DNA from: an uncultured Lachnospiraceae bacterium
Lineage (GTDB): Bacteria; Bacillota; Clostridia; Lachnospirales; Lachnospiraceae
DNA length: 61,835 bases
Assembly (NCBI GenBank): GCA_910589385.1
Contig: CAJUTU010000021.1
Location: 1 to 61,835, forward strand
Direction of reading: 5' to 3'
This document shows positions 1 through 8,514 of the stretch, one piece after another. Each line of letters begins with the position of its first letter. Within the stretch, counting starts at the first letter, position 1. The position numbers and the translations under genes were made by a program. Under the pieces are notes generated by a model. It saw only the letters and a list, made by a program, of their open reading frames with translations, ran no database searches and was not told the DNA's origin.

Positions 1-109
1 AATTAAAAAAATCAGCATAAACTTTCAACTTTTTGTGTCCAAAGTATTGACATAGGTCCAGTTGGTTTGGATGCCGTATCTGCTACGCCATTATGAACGG
101 GTTCCCTTC

Positions 110-164
110 TCCAGGACCCTGCCCAGCCGCTGTTTCTCAAACAGCCGTTCGGCAGGGCGCTGGA
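110..164 (-). ncRNA. Structured 3' RNA of the IS110 element (candidate bridge/seek RNA part)
   Basis: A three-stem hairpin begins about 30 nt after the transposase stop. The stems are 110-114 with 160-164, 117-123 with 151-157 (CCCTGCC/GGCAGGG), and 129-135 with 139-145 (GCTGTTT/AAACAGC), with a 3-nt apical loop and a 5x5 internal loop. IS1111-type members of the IS110 family are known to encode a guide RNA in this downstream end. Seen: the stems. Inferred: that it belongs to such an RNA. It could also just be a terminator-like hairpin, but no T-run follows it. Confidence 0.35.
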
Positions 165-193
165 GGATATGCTGCTTTTTCAGACGCTCCGCC

Positions 194-1633
194 TTATGCT
201 GCCTGTGCCGCTGCACGTCCAGGCCGTTTGATATCCCTGAGCATCTTCACAGGGTCATATCTATACCCTGTCCTAAGAATCGTAAAGATAATCCTAAGAA
301 TCTTACAGGCAATCACAATCAATGACTGCATCTTTTTGAGCGGATTTTCTTTCCTTGTCGTATAATACGCATGTAGTTCCTTGAATTCCTCCCCATGGGA
401 TACTGCTGATTTTGCTGCCTGAAACAGCCAGTACCTCAGCCTCTTGCGTCCACGGTGGCTGATTTTTGTCTCCCCCTTATGCTTGCCGGAACTACAGGCT
501 ACCAGCCCAAGCCCACTCAGCTTCTGGAGCTCGCTGACATCGTCAAACCGCGTGATATCACCCATCTCAGCCAGGATCCCAGCCAGGATATTCTCACCAA
601 TGCCCCGAATCTCCAGGATGTTCTCCGCATAAGGGATTTCCCGGCACTTCTGATGAAGCTCGGCTTCAATTTCTTCCAGTGTTTCTGATAGAGACTTCAT
701 CTGTTCCGCAAAGATCTTAACCGCTTTCCTTCCCCCGGCTGTACCATGCTTCAGGCCAACACTTTCCCCTGCGTACCTGACAATCTGCTCTGCCCTGCTG
801 TAGCCGCGCCCACGCAGCTTTGCACTATACCAGATGTCTTTCAAGCCATCCACACCTAATTTCACGATATCTTCTGGAAATGGGGCTGCTTTCAAGATTT
901 CCAGGGTAAATGCCCCGTCCGACTTCCCAAATGCGTCCCTGTATTCCGGGAAGTAGATCTTCATCTCCCTATGCATGCGGTTGGCGTTCCTGACCCGGTC
1001 TCCTGTCAGCTGATCCCGCAGCATGGACAATCTCCGCAGATCCGCATACAGGCCTTCTGGCAGATAGGGCATGCCATAATTCCCATCCTTCACAAGGTTT
1101 GCGATCAATTTCGGGTCTTTCCGGTCATCTTTGTGCTGGCTGTTGTCCTCAAGTTCCTTAGTCTGCTTCACTGCGTAAGGGTTCACCTGCACAACACTGA
1201 TGTCATTGGAAACCATCCATGCCGCAAGGCAGAACCAGTAGTGCCCTGTCGGCTCAAGGCCGAGCACAATTTGATGCTTGTCATTTGCGGCAGCCAGTTC
1301 CAAAGCCCAGGCCTTTGCGCTCTGAAAGCCTTCTGAACTGTTGCTGAATGAAAATGCGTCCTGGCTCAGTTCCCTCCCTCTGGAATCAATGGCTCTCACA
1401 TAGTGCATTTCACTGCCGATATCGCATCCAAGGATAAGCATGTCATCGCTAATGAACGTAAGTTTATCGTTCTTTGTAAATTTTCCGTTTGTTTCCAGTT
1501 CCCGCCAGGTGGAAGCCTCCATTTCTTCCTGAATTACAGCAATCCTTCTGGCCAGCTCTTCCTTTGATAGAATATGTTTTGTTGAATTGTTAATAACTGC
1601 TTGCTTTTTTGCTTTCTTTACTTTACTATTCAT
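194..1633 (-). CDS. IS110-family transposase (DEDD recombinase)
   Basis: This 479-aa protein catalyses excision and insertion of the IS through an RNA-guided recombinase of the DEDD/serine type. The N-terminal RuvC-like domain shows D71 (LGCDIGS), E127 (GLEPTGHYW) and an HKDDRKDPKLIA motif with D170/D173. The C-terminal transposase_20 domain contains the helix-hairpin-helix EIRGIGENILAGILAEMGD and the SSGKHKGETK segment carrying the expected catalytic serine. A basic extension of about 60 residues precedes the DEDD domain, so it is longer than the usual 400 aa or so. The start is set by AAGAGG about 8 nt upstream; that ribosome site lies inside the inverted repeat 1637-1707. No frameshift or internal stop is present, so the copy may be active. 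Confidence 0.93.
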   Translation of the reverse strand: MNSKVKKAKKQAVINNSTKHILSKEELARRIAVIQEEMEASTWRELETNGKFTKNDKLTFISDDMLILGCDIGSEMHYVRAIDSRGRELSQDAFSFSNSSEGFQSAKAWALELAAANDKHQIVLGLEPTGHYWFCLAAWMVSNDISVVQVNPYAVKQTKELEDNSQHKDDRKDPKLIANLVKDGNYGMPYLPEGLYADLRRLSMLRDQLTGDRVRNANRMHREMKIYFPEYRDAFGKSDGAFTLEILKAAPFPEDIVKLGVDGLKDIWYSAKLRGRGYSRAEQIVRYAGESVGLKHGTAGGRKAVKIFAEQMKSLSETLEEIEAELHQKCREIPYAENILEIRGIGENILAGILAEMGDITRFDDVSELQKLSGLGLVACSSGKHKGETKISHRGRKRLRYWLFQAAKSAVSHGEEFKELHAYYTTRKENPLKKMQSLIVIACKILRIIFTILRTGYRYDPVKMLRDIKRPGRAAAQAA

Positions 1634-1636
1634 CTT

Positions 1637-1707
1637 AGATACCTCTTGCGTTTTTGAATTTTACCAACTATCGGGTCAGTAAGAATTCAACTATACACGA
1701 GGTATCT
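1637..1707 (-). promoter_or_regulatory. Inverted repeat sequestering the transposase ribosome binding site
   Basis: AGATACCTC (1637-1645) pairs with GAGGTATCT (1699-1707), and TTGAATT (1654-1660) pairs with AATTCAA (1684-1690). The fold has an 8x8 internal loop and a 23-nt apical loop. In the transposase mRNA the 3' arm is the GAGGT Shine-Dalgarno just before the ATG at 1633. A transcript entering from outside the IS would fold and hide the start; one starting inside the loop would not. This resembles the known protection of other transposases from read-through expression. The symmetric 8-nt loops could alternatively belong to a guide RNA. Confidence 0.6.
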
Positions 1708-1832
1708 TTTTTTATCAACTCCCTTTGCACTTTATATTATACAGGAAGCTTTCTTTCTCCCGACAGCCCCATTTTGTAGTTTGCGGCTGTATTTATAGTT
1801 CAAAGGAACAACACTTCTGGTTGTTACCCTCA

Positions 1833-2231
1833 TCAGTATGTTCTCCAAAGCCATTCTATATCTGGAAAAGTCAAATGGATCACAAAAGATATGGCAATAA
1901 TGGCCAGTAATACATATGTTGCGTAAATCGCAGCTTTCCACACCTTTCCTACAATATATTTCATATTTTGAATATCATTAAAAATCGATGCTACTTTCTC
2001 GTCCGTTAAGTTTTTTTCTCTTACATCTTGCACATCAATATCCTTTACTAATTCATCTAAAGACATACCAAAATAGTCACTCAACATAACCAGCCTTTGA
2101 AAATCTGGATAGGATTGACCGGCTTCCCATTTGGAAATAGTCTGTCGTGAAACTTGTAATTCCATTCCTAATTCTTCCTGGGATAATCCTTGCTGTTTTC
2201 TGATAGCTAAAAGTTTCTCATTAAATTTCAT
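1833..2231 (-). CDS. XRE-family regulator with C-terminal membrane segment
   Basis: This 132-aa protein has an N-terminal Cro/CI helix-turn-helix (residues 5-58, with LSQEELGMELQVSRQTISKWEAGQ) of the kind that binds operator DNA. A charged linker follows, then one hydrophobic segment (about 100-122, YATYVLLAIIAISFVIHL). The combination indicates a membrane-tethered repressor, a form common in Clostridia. GGAGG lies 9 nt before the ATG. It is a single gene between the IS and a plus-strand DUF7000-like gene, with no obvious target operon. The ligand and target cannot be told from sequence. Confidence 0.85.
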   Translation of the reverse strand: MKFNEKLLAIRKQQGLSQEELGMELQVSRQTISKWEAGQSYPDFQRLVMLSDYFGMSLDELVKDIDVQDVREKNLTDEKVASIFNDIQNMKYIVGKVWKAAIYATYVLLAIIAISFVIHLTFPDIEWLWRTY

Positions 2232-2620
2232 TATAAAAATCCTCCTGCTTTTAATTTGATAGTATGAGCATATTGTTTTTTGCCATCAATATCAACCAAC
2301 TAATGTTGGCAATTTGGCAATGGCAATTAACATATGCTTTATTTTCTGCATTTTCCATGTAAAATCCATTGTAGCATTTGGAACTAATTGTTTCCATATC
2401 AAAGAATTTCAGTCGTTTAAATACTTAAAATGGGTATCCGTATATCAGAGATGGAGGACATAAAACAGGGGCGCCACGTAAAGAGGAAAAATTGTGTTTA
2501 CATAGCCGGGTAAAGATAATATTTCTGCTTAATGGTTGTATAATATTTGTACAAGTTGATAATTTGGTATTTATGATTTACAATGAGTTCTACAAATCGA
2601 TATTTAAGGAGATTATAGAA
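2232..2620. other. Intergenic region without a convincing gene
   Basis: This 389-bp AT-rich stretch lies between the divergent XRE gene and the DUF7000-like gene. The frame of the downstream gene stays open back to 2492, but no good ribosome site supports starting there. TATAAT-like sequences occur near 2539-2545. No tRNA, terminator or repeat was recognised. Confidence 0.5.
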
Positions 2621-3100
2621 ATGGAAAATGATATTCAAAAAAGTTTAGATGTATATAAAGAGCAGTTAAGTTATGGTTATATACGAACTGCATATTTAAC
2701 TTTAACAAAATATGTTGCAGAACTAAAATCAAAATTTCCATCGCAGTATAAGACGGGAAATATTTCGTTTGGATATTTAGACTATACCTATTTTCCGTTT
2801 TTTAATCAATATTTAAGAAATCAAAAGTTAAGGTTTGGAGTAGTGTTAAACCATGAAAAGATGCAATTTGAATTATGGCTGATGGGACAGAATGCAGATG
2901 TGCAAAGAAAGTACTGGGAAATATTGAAAAACTCAGTATGGAATAGCAATAGAAAAGAGATGCCAAAGTACTCTATTTTAGAAGTTGTTTTAGAAAATCA
3001 AATAGATTTTAACGATAAAGATAATATGACCCAAAATATCATTAAACATTCAGCATCTTTGGCATTAGAAATACAAGAATATTTAGAAAGTATTGATTGA
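2621..3100 (+). CDS. DUF7000-like protein
   Basis: This 159-aa soluble protein has the pattern of the DUF7000 family: an N-terminal YKEQLSYGYIRTAYLTL helix, then GYLDYTYFPFF, then RFGVVLNHEKMQFELWLMGQNADVQRKYW split over two strands. The function is unknown and no catalytic motif is evident. The start at 2621 is chosen because AAGGAG at 2606-2611 lies 9 nt upstream; upstream in-frame ATGs would add a low-complexity tail. The gene is AT-rich compared with its neighbours, which suggests acquisition. After the TGA the same frame stays open for 45 codons without clear protein character. Confidence 0.7.
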   Translation: MENDIQKSLDVYKEQLSYGYIRTAYLTLTKYVAELKSKFPSQYKTGNISFGYLDYTYFPFFNQYLRNQKLRFGVVLNHEKMQFELWLMGQNADVQRKYWEILKNSVWNSNRKEMPKYSILEVVLENQIDFNDKDNMTQNIIKHSASLALEIQEYLESID

Positions 3101-3235
3101 CCAGAACATCATCCCGAAAAATTAAAAGAAAAACTGTTCTTCTTTGAAAGAAATCAAATCAATTTTTTGATTGCTTTGGGAAACTATTTCGGAAAATGGA
3201 ACTGGATTATGTTTGAAAACAGTTGTGCAGGGGGG

Positions 3236-4501
3236 CTATGAAGTACCTAAAAATGTTACATGATAAAGCACGGCATCTGTACGGTAAACGCCGCCATTGC
3301 ATTCTGTCTGCAGGAGGCCGTCATATTTTTTTACGGTTTTCTCTACGTTTTTCATCCCGATCCCATAGGGGGCGGTTTCATTTTCCTGGCAGGGATTTTC
3401 CATATGGAGCAGGAGCGTCTGCTCCTGACAGGTAATCTTGAGCTGGATTGCTGTAAATCCAGGAATCTTCTTACAGGCGTTAACTGCGTTATCCAGAAGA
3501 TTTCCAAAGAGCGTCACTACGTCAGAAAAAGGAAAATCCAGATTTTGCGGGATTGCAATCTCCGGCACGCAGTCAATGCCGTTCTGTTTCATTTCACTTA
3601 GTTTGATATTCAATAAAGCATCCAATGAAGGATTTCCCGTCATGATAAACTGCTCTGTCTGACGGAGGGCTTCTGTTGTGCCGCGCAGATATTCTATCAG
3701 CTCTTCTTGTTTTCCGCTTTCGTATAAGATCGAAATTGTCTGCAGGTGATTTTTCAAGTCATGCCGGATATGGTGTGTCTCTGAGGAAGCCTGTAAAAGT
3801 CCTTTGTAATAGGACTGCTGGTATTCCACCTGCTGTTCCAACAGGACTTTTTCCTGCTTTTCAGCCGCATAGGCGCTGAACCGGCGGAACAGTTCAAATA
3901 CGATGATATTGATGAAGAAAAAGGTGGCCTGCAGGATCACATGAAGGAGACATAGAAGGGGCAGGGGGAGCGTGCTGTTTTCAAAGACAACGGGCAGGAT
4001 ACCGGAGCAGCCGAGGGTGAGCACCGGAACGAGGAAAAAGATGCACCACAAAGAAACCGGCAGTTGTGTGTCGATGGTGACGCATAGGTGCAGGCATAAA
4101 AACAAAACAGCCCAGAGGCCGATATGATAGCCGATGAGATACCACATGATCCAGATATTTCCTCGGGGCAGTATATTGGTGATATCATTGAGTATAAGCA
4201 GATAAGAGGCGCAAATGGTAAACAGGCAGCTTTCAAACAGCAATTTTTTCTTCTTGTTTTTTGGATAAAACCCCAGGAGAAGAAAGCTGGCAGGCACGGT
4301 ATAAAAGCTGTTTTCGTAAGGAGACGGCATCAGTGCCAGCGCCAGGACGGTCAATACGGCAATAAAGAGGGCGGTTTTTTTGAACCGGCGTATGGGGCCG
4401 TACATGCGCTGCATCAGTTCTGACAGGATGCACATGTCGATTGTGCACAGGAACAGATTGACAGGCAGGTCATAAGGGGAAATATACGGGTGAAATATCA
4501 T
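3236..4501 (-). CDS. GHKL sensor histidine kinase, AgrC-like
   Basis: The N-terminal half (to about residue 205) has six or so membrane helices. A coiled-coil dimerisation region follows, with the phospho-acceptor in HHIRHDLKNHLQT near H247, and then an HATPase_c_5 domain with LFGNLLDNAVNAC and a GIGMKNV glycine loop. This is the architecture of peptide-sensing kinases such as AgrC. The ATG at 4501 overlaps the response regulator TGA as ATGA and follows GGAGGG; the upstream ATG at 4516 contains that ribosome site and is less likely. It is the second gene of the operon after the LytTR regulator. No AgrB or AgrD gene is visible nearby, so the signal source is unknown. Confidence 0.88.
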   Translation of the reverse strand: MIFHPYISPYDLPVNLFLCTIDMCILSELMQRMYGPIRRFKKTALFIAVLTVLALALMPSPYENSFYTVPASFLLLGFYPKNKKKKLLFESCLFTICASYLLILNDITNILPRGNIWIMWYLIGYHIGLWAVLFLCLHLCVTIDTQLPVSLWCIFFLVPVLTLGCSGILPVVFENSTLPLPLLCLLHVILQATFFFINIIVFELFRRFSAYAAEKQEKVLLEQQVEYQQSYYKGLLQASSETHHIRHDLKNHLQTISILYESGKQEELIEYLRGTTEALRQTEQFIMTGNPSLDALLNIKLSEMKQNGIDCVPEIAIPQNLDFPFSDVVTLFGNLLDNAVNACKKIPGFTAIQLKITCQEQTLLLHMENPCQENETAPYGIGMKNVEKTVKKYDGLLQTECNGGVYRTDAVLYHVTFLGTS

Positions 4502-5208
4502 TGTCCGGCCCTCCATTTTAAATATTGAAGATGTTTTATGCGCACCGTTTCCCGCCAGCGTTTGCTGATGGGGATGTATTTGCCGGAGCGGAGAGTGATG
4601 CCAGTGTCGGTGATGGAACGGATATAATCTAGATTTACAATATAGGACATATGCGTCCAGGTAAAAAGCAGAGGGTCAAGGGCTTCTGCAATTTCGCTGA
4701 TTTTTCCGTAGAATTGCCAAGTGTTTTCCAAGGTGTTTAAAATGACCTGGCGCCGGAAGGCTTCAAAAAAGACAATCTCCTGTAGTGGGATCTGATACTG
4801 ACAGCGCTCAATGTGGAAATGAAATAACTGCAGGCGGCTTTCCAAATGCCTGAAAGCATCAGAGAGTACCTGGCGCAAGGCAGATTCTTCTACGGGCTTG
4901 ATGACAAAACGAAAGGGCAGTGTCTCAAACACCTGATAAACATATTCTTTATGGTCCGTGACATAAACAATCAATGCATATGGATCAGACTGCCGGATTG
5001 CTGCCGCTGCCTCAATCCCTGACATACCCGGCATAGAAATATCCATAAAATACAGGTTGAAATGCTCCTGGCTGGAATTTACATGTGCAAGAAGCTCTTC
5101 ACCGGAAGAAAAAACTTCTGCCGGGCAGTCCGGGAGGGTGTCAGTTATGATTTTTTCAAGCTGTGACTGGACGGGGATGCTGTCTTCGCATATGGCAATG
5201 GAAATCAT
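4498..5208 (-). CDS. LytTR-family response regulator
   Basis: This 236-aa partner of the GHKL kinase has a receiver domain (1-120) with the acidic ED pair near residue 8, the phospho-acceptor Asp in LYFMDISMPGMSG and the conserved Lys in FVIKPV. A LytTR DNA-binding domain (about 140-232) follows, with YIPISKRW near its end. LytTR proteins bind pairs of imperfect 9-bp repeats and usually activate transcription. The gene is first in a two-gene operon, with the kinase start overlapping its stop by 4 nt. The divergent gene at 5546 is a plausible target. Confidence 0.9.
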   Translation of the reverse strand: MISIAICEDSIPVQSQLEKIITDTLPDCPAEVFSSGEELLAHVNSSQEHFNLYFMDISMPGMSGIEAAAAIRQSDPYALIVYVTDHKEYVYQVFETLPFRFVIKPVEESALRQVLSDAFRHLESRLQLFHFHIERCQYQIPLQEIVFFEAFRRQVILNTLENTWQFYGKISEIAEALDPLLFTWTHMSYIVNLDYIRSITDTGITLRSGKYIPISKRWRETVRIKHLQYLKWRAGQ

Positions 5209-5545
5209 GGAAATGCTCCTTTAGTACTATGGTATAAAAAAGGTGCAAAGCTGCATTATTTGGCATGTGACAGTCTCACTTTGAAAGTAATGTCATAGTG
5301 ATGCATTTCATTATATCAAAAGGAAAATTCAGTGTAAAGCCTTTATTCTGCTGTCTATAGGACTGGAATGTGTACTGTACGGCAATTCAAGATGATAAAG
5401 TATCGGATCCAAACAGTATGTCCTGTAAGACAGTAATTACAGATTACCTGCCCAGATATGACATATGGCAGAAACAGGGCGCGTAGGCTGCTATAATACA
5501 AAAGAAATAGTGAAAGCGCAAAAAACAGAAGGGAGAACATGAATC
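5209..5545. other. Divergent intergenic region of the LytTR locus
   Basis: These 337 bp separate the minus-strand two-component operon from the plus-strand membrane protein and should hold both promoters. Several AT-rich stretches exist (5230-5240, 5310-5325). I could not identify a convincing LytTR repeat pair or a peptide precursor gene. Confidence 0.4.
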
Positions 5546-5974
5546 ATGAGAGAAGAAATAAGAGTCACTATCTGGAGTATACTGGCAGCAGGCATGCTCT
5601 GCCTGGTTATGGTATCCGCATCCCTGACACCTCTTGCAGCAATCGGGCATGGCACACGTTTTGGCACCAGCGGGATGTGGTACAATATGTGGTTTGTAAG
5701 TTCGGGGTATGTGATCCCGCTGATACTTTATTGGCTCCGAGTCCATGTGATGAAGTATGTGATTGCAGTAGTCAACGGATTTTGGATGATTCCACTGCCG
5801 TTTATTGCAGGGATTGCATTTTGGGGGAGCAGGCATATGCTCCCGAACGGACGGACTTCGATTTCCTGTGTAGTGATGGGATTCCTGGCATTGATCAGTC
5901 TGGGCGTGAATATTCTATGGTATCCGGTCTGCAGGAAAAAACGTAAGAGTAATGATACGAAAAAATTTCTGTAG
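5546..5974 (+). CDS. Small four-helix membrane protein
   Basis: This 142-aa protein has four hydrophobic segments (about 8-28, 50-66, 72-94 and 106-126) and a basic C-terminal tail (CRKKRKSNDTKKFL), which suggests an inside C-terminus. I do not recognise the family. It lies divergent from an AgrC/LytTR-type pair, the arrangement of immunity or peptide-response genes in other Firmicutes, but this is context only. AAGGGAG precedes the ATG at 5546. Another ATG at 5539 is in a different frame. Confidence 0.65.
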   Translation: MREEIRVTIWSILAAGMLCLVMVSASLTPLAAIGHGTRFGTSGMWYNMWFVSSGYVIPLILYWLRVHVMKYVIAVVNGFWMIPLPFIAGIAFWGSRHMLPNGRTSISCVVMGFLALISLGVNILWYPVCRKKRKSNDTKKFL

Positions 5975-5991
5975 ATTTATTTAGCGGCAGT

Positions 5992-6981
5992 TCATTCTGG
6001 AAAATCAAGCAGGGGTTCATTTTGAAGGAGTAAACTCTGTTTTTTCAGTCTTTCTCTAAGGCTGTGGAGGAATTTCTCATTTCCAAGCACCGTAAGCATG
6101 GGGCCAAAGGACAGGACTTCGATCAACAGTTCTGCCTCCATGCCCTGATTATAGTAGATCAGGCATTCATAGGTATTTTCATCAATTCTGGCCGTATTTT
6201 TTTCATAATTGGCAAAATGCAGCATGGCCCGTTCCAGGGCATTCCGCTTATTGACAATGTGGAGCTTCACAGGCTCTTTGTAATAAGACTGACGGATCAG
6301 CGTATTGAGGTCTACGCTGGAAGTCAGTTTTTTTTCGGTAGGCCGGGCATTTCGGATCCGGGAGAGGTTCAGGATTTCCAGCTTCATGTTCCCGTTTTTG
6401 GCCGGCTTCAGAGCCAGGAGGCGGAACTTGTCATTTTTTACAGAATATTCCAGACGGGCAGGCACATACCAATGATGGAGACGGTTTCCGTTTGGCGAAG
6501 TATAGTCGATATCCACGTACCGCTGGTTTTTCTGTGCCTGGAGCAGAGTCTGGAAACATTGGCGGTATGCCTCGTTCTGGTAAGGGTCGCCGTTCGCAAA
6601 CCGGTCGTAGTAATAGAACTGCCCCGGTTTCCAGAGGGGAGCGACATCGGCCAGCATACGCCGCAGGGTTTCGAGTTGTTCCCGGCCTAGAAATAGTCCG
6701 ATGCGGGAATCGGATAACAATGCTTTCAGATAGGATTTTTCCAGGTTCGAAAGGGGCGTGAGGAAGGACGGACTGAGCTTGGAAAAATAGAGTTCCCCGT
6801 CCTTTTCAAATAAATTCCATGTTCCGTTTTCGATTTTCGGGATGATGGAAAGCATGCTTTCTTCAAATCCTTCCTGGCAGATCTGCTCACGGATATCCTG
6901 CATTGTGAGCGCGCTCCGGCTGCACAACAAATGCCGCAATACCTGATAATAACAACTGTAGATTTCTGAAAACAATTCCAT
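5992..6981 (-). CDS. WYL-domain regulator, second of a tandem pair
   Basis: This 329-aa protein has an N-terminal winged-helix-like region (1-90) followed by a WYL domain (about 135-220; YVDIDYTSPNGNRLHHWYVPARLEYSVKNDKFRLLAL), then a C-terminal extension (WCX-like, 225-320). WYL domains sense nucleic-acid-type or nucleotide ligands in several repressors, including those of phage-defence systems. It lies 53 bp after the first WYL gene on the same strand, so the two are probably co-transcribed and may work as a heteromer. Both are divergent from rtcB. The start follows AAGGAGATCCTGCCA. Confidence 0.87.
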   Translation of the reverse strand: MELFSEIYSCYYQVLRHLLCSRSALTMQDIREQICQEGFEESMLSIIPKIENGTWNLFEKDGELYFSKLSPSFLTPLSNLEKSYLKALLSDSRIGLFLGREQLETLRRMLADVAPLWKPGQFYYYDRFANGDPYQNEAYRQCFQTLLQAQKNQRYVDIDYTSPNGNRLHHWYVPARLEYSVKNDKFRLLALKPAKNGNMKLEILNLSRIRNARPTEKKLTSSVDLNTLIRQSYYKEPVKLHIVNKRNALERAMLHFANYEKNTARIDENTYECLIYYNQGMEAELLIEVLSFGPMLTVLGNEKFLHSLRERLKKQSLLLQNEPLLDFPE

Positions 6982-7000
6982 TGGCAGGATCTCCTTAAAA

Positions 7001-7060
7001 TTCGATCAGATATATTAAAGCTCTATCAGATATATTAAAACTCTATCTGATACATCCGGT
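7001..7060 (-). repeat. 20-bp tandem repeat covering the stop of the first WYL gene
   Basis: Two full 20-bp units (7001-7020 and 7021-7040, CAGATATATTAAA cores) and a diverged third (7041-7060) lie end to end. In the gene's direction each unit can encode Y-[QL]-I-E-[FL]-stop, so the natural C-terminus and stop have been duplicated downstream. The period is not a multiple of three. Confidence 0.75.
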
Positions 7061-8273
7061 ACATGGTCTGTAGGTCCTGGTAAAAGCGCTGCTCCACAGA
7101 TTTGGAGCTGCATTTCAGCGATAAAATCCGGCCTGTAAACGTGCGGACCCAGGGCAGCATTTCATTGCAGTCAAATATCTGGACTTCGTAAAGATAGGTA
7201 TTTTCTCCGGTTCTTGTGACCGTGCCGCCCCTTCCTTCCCGTTCCAGCCGCTCAACAATATAATGCTCGTCAGGTTCCAGAACCTGTATGGTCATGGATA
7301 AGGTATCCAGATGATGCCCCTCTTCACTCTGAAAGGACACGCCCCATAGTTTTTGCCGGTTCAGGCTGAGCTTATCCAGCAGTTCGTCATATTCCACAGA
7401 TTTTTCCAGGGGAATGACACGCTTGATGGAATCCAGGCGGAAACAGGAGAAGCGTCTGCTTTTGCCGACGTATCCGCATAGAAAACGGCGGCCGCTTCTG
7501 GCGCTGATAAAAATCTGCAAGGGAATGCATTCCGCGGCGCTTTTGAAACCATTTCGGGAGCTTTTTAATTCCAGCCGTACTGTAGTTTTTTGTGCCATGG
7601 CATCCAGAAGGCCAAGGAGGATCTCGTCCTCCAGTGTATGTACAAAAAAACTGTGTTTCACGCGAAAGCTTTTGTTTTGGAAGTCCAGTTGCTCAGACAA
7701 TTCATTTCCAATGATTCCAAGGCAGCCTGCCATCTGGTAAAAGGCGAATGCATCCAGCATGGTTTCGTTGGATTTCAGCCAGAGGGCAAGGGAGTTGTCG
7801 AGAGAAAAGAGCACTGTTTTTCCAGATTTTATTTTCTCCAGCAGGCCTTCCTTTTCGTAGACATTGCATTTGCGGCGGACAGTCTGGATATCAAACAGCG
7901 CGCCATATTCGGCCAGAAGGCAGTCTGTGATTTCCTCCGCGGTACGCGCCAGGCCGTCCTGAAGCAGATCCAGTATCAGGAAATGCAGGACAATATCGTT
8001 GTCAGTAAAGCTTTTGGTCTTCCATACCCGAAACAGAGGGTTGGTATCAAGGAGACTGCTGTCAATGGCAAGGGAAATGTTGGAGCCGCCTAAGGCATGG
8101 TCTTTCCGCACATAGGGAGCCAGCCAGCTTTCCAGCCGCCTGCGTTCATTATCGTATGTACGGGGACTCTTCTCTTTGAACTCATTTCTCGTTTTGAATC
8201 CATAGACGAAGAAATCGCGGACATATTCTCTTGTTTTTGGGAAACTGCGTATCAGTTCCTGGAAATCAGACAT
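7035..8273 (-). CDS. WYL-domain regulator, first of a tandem pair
   Basis: This 412-aa protein has a helical N-terminus (1-110), a winged-helix segment (about 115-165; ALFDIQTVRRKCNVYEKEGLLEKI) and a central WYL-type beta domain (about 235-310; FISARSGRRFLCGYVGKSRRFSCFRLDSIKRV). A C-terminal region (325-410) with predicted alternating strands and helices follows. WYL proteins are usually transcription factors binding small or oligonucleotide ligands. The gene starts 241 bp from rtcB on the opposite strand and shares that intergenic region. It is therefore the best candidate regulator of rtcB and of its own operon. Confidence 0.85.
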   Translation of the reverse strand: MSDFQELIRSFPKTREYVRDFFVYGFKTRNEFKEKSPRTYDNERRRLESWLAPYVRKDHALGGSNISLAIDSSLLDTNPLFRVWKTKSFTDNDIVLHFLILDLLQDGLARTAEEITDCLLAEYGALFDIQTVRRKCNVYEKEGLLEKIKSGKTVLFSLDNSLALWLKSNETMLDAFAFYQMAGCLGIIGNELSEQLDFQNKSFRVKHSFFVHTLEDEILLGLLDAMAQKTTVRLELKSSRNGFKSAAECIPLQIFISARSGRRFLCGYVGKSRRFSCFRLDSIKRVIPLEKSVEYDELLDKLSLNRQKLWGVSFQSEEGHHLDTLSMTIQVLEPDEHYIVERLEREGRGGTVTRTGENTYLYEVQIFDCNEMLPWVRTFTGRILSLKCSSKSVEQRFYQDLQTMYRMYQIEF

Positions 8274-8514
8274 TCCGCATCGCCTCTAATTTCTTTGTAT
8301 TTTCATAAGCTCTGCCCCACATCTTATCACCCCTGTTTATCTGTTTTACATAGCTTTATCTTAGCAAATGAAGAAGGCCGCGGCAAGAAAAATATCGGGA
8401 AGTTCCTTTTTGCATGAAAAAAAGAGTTCGCAACCTTTTTGAAATGATGTTTTGGAAAATGTTGTATATAATGGCTTCATCAGCTACAGATAAGAAGTGA
8501 AGGGAGAGGATGAG

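Larger units (their letters stand above)
60..1712 (-). mobile_element. IS110-family insertion sequence (ends approximate)
   Basis: The element is defined by its IS110 transposase and by structured non-coding sequence on both sides of it. IS110 elements lack classical terminal inverted repeats and usually make no target duplication, so exact ends cannot be set from one copy. The right limit is placed at the end of the inverted repeat near 1707. The left limit lies somewhere outside the hairpin at 110-164 and may be beyond the window start. Comparison with an empty site would fix both ends. Confidence 0.6.

Noticed and set aside
62..365. Plus-strand open frames over the IS110 3' end
   Set aside because: They are shadows of the transposase and its structured non-coding end, with no ribosome site or protein similarity.
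3101..3235. Open frame of 45 codons directly after the DUF7000-like stop codon
   Set aside because: It has no start or ribosome site of its own and no recognisable protein character. Read-through is possible but unsupported.
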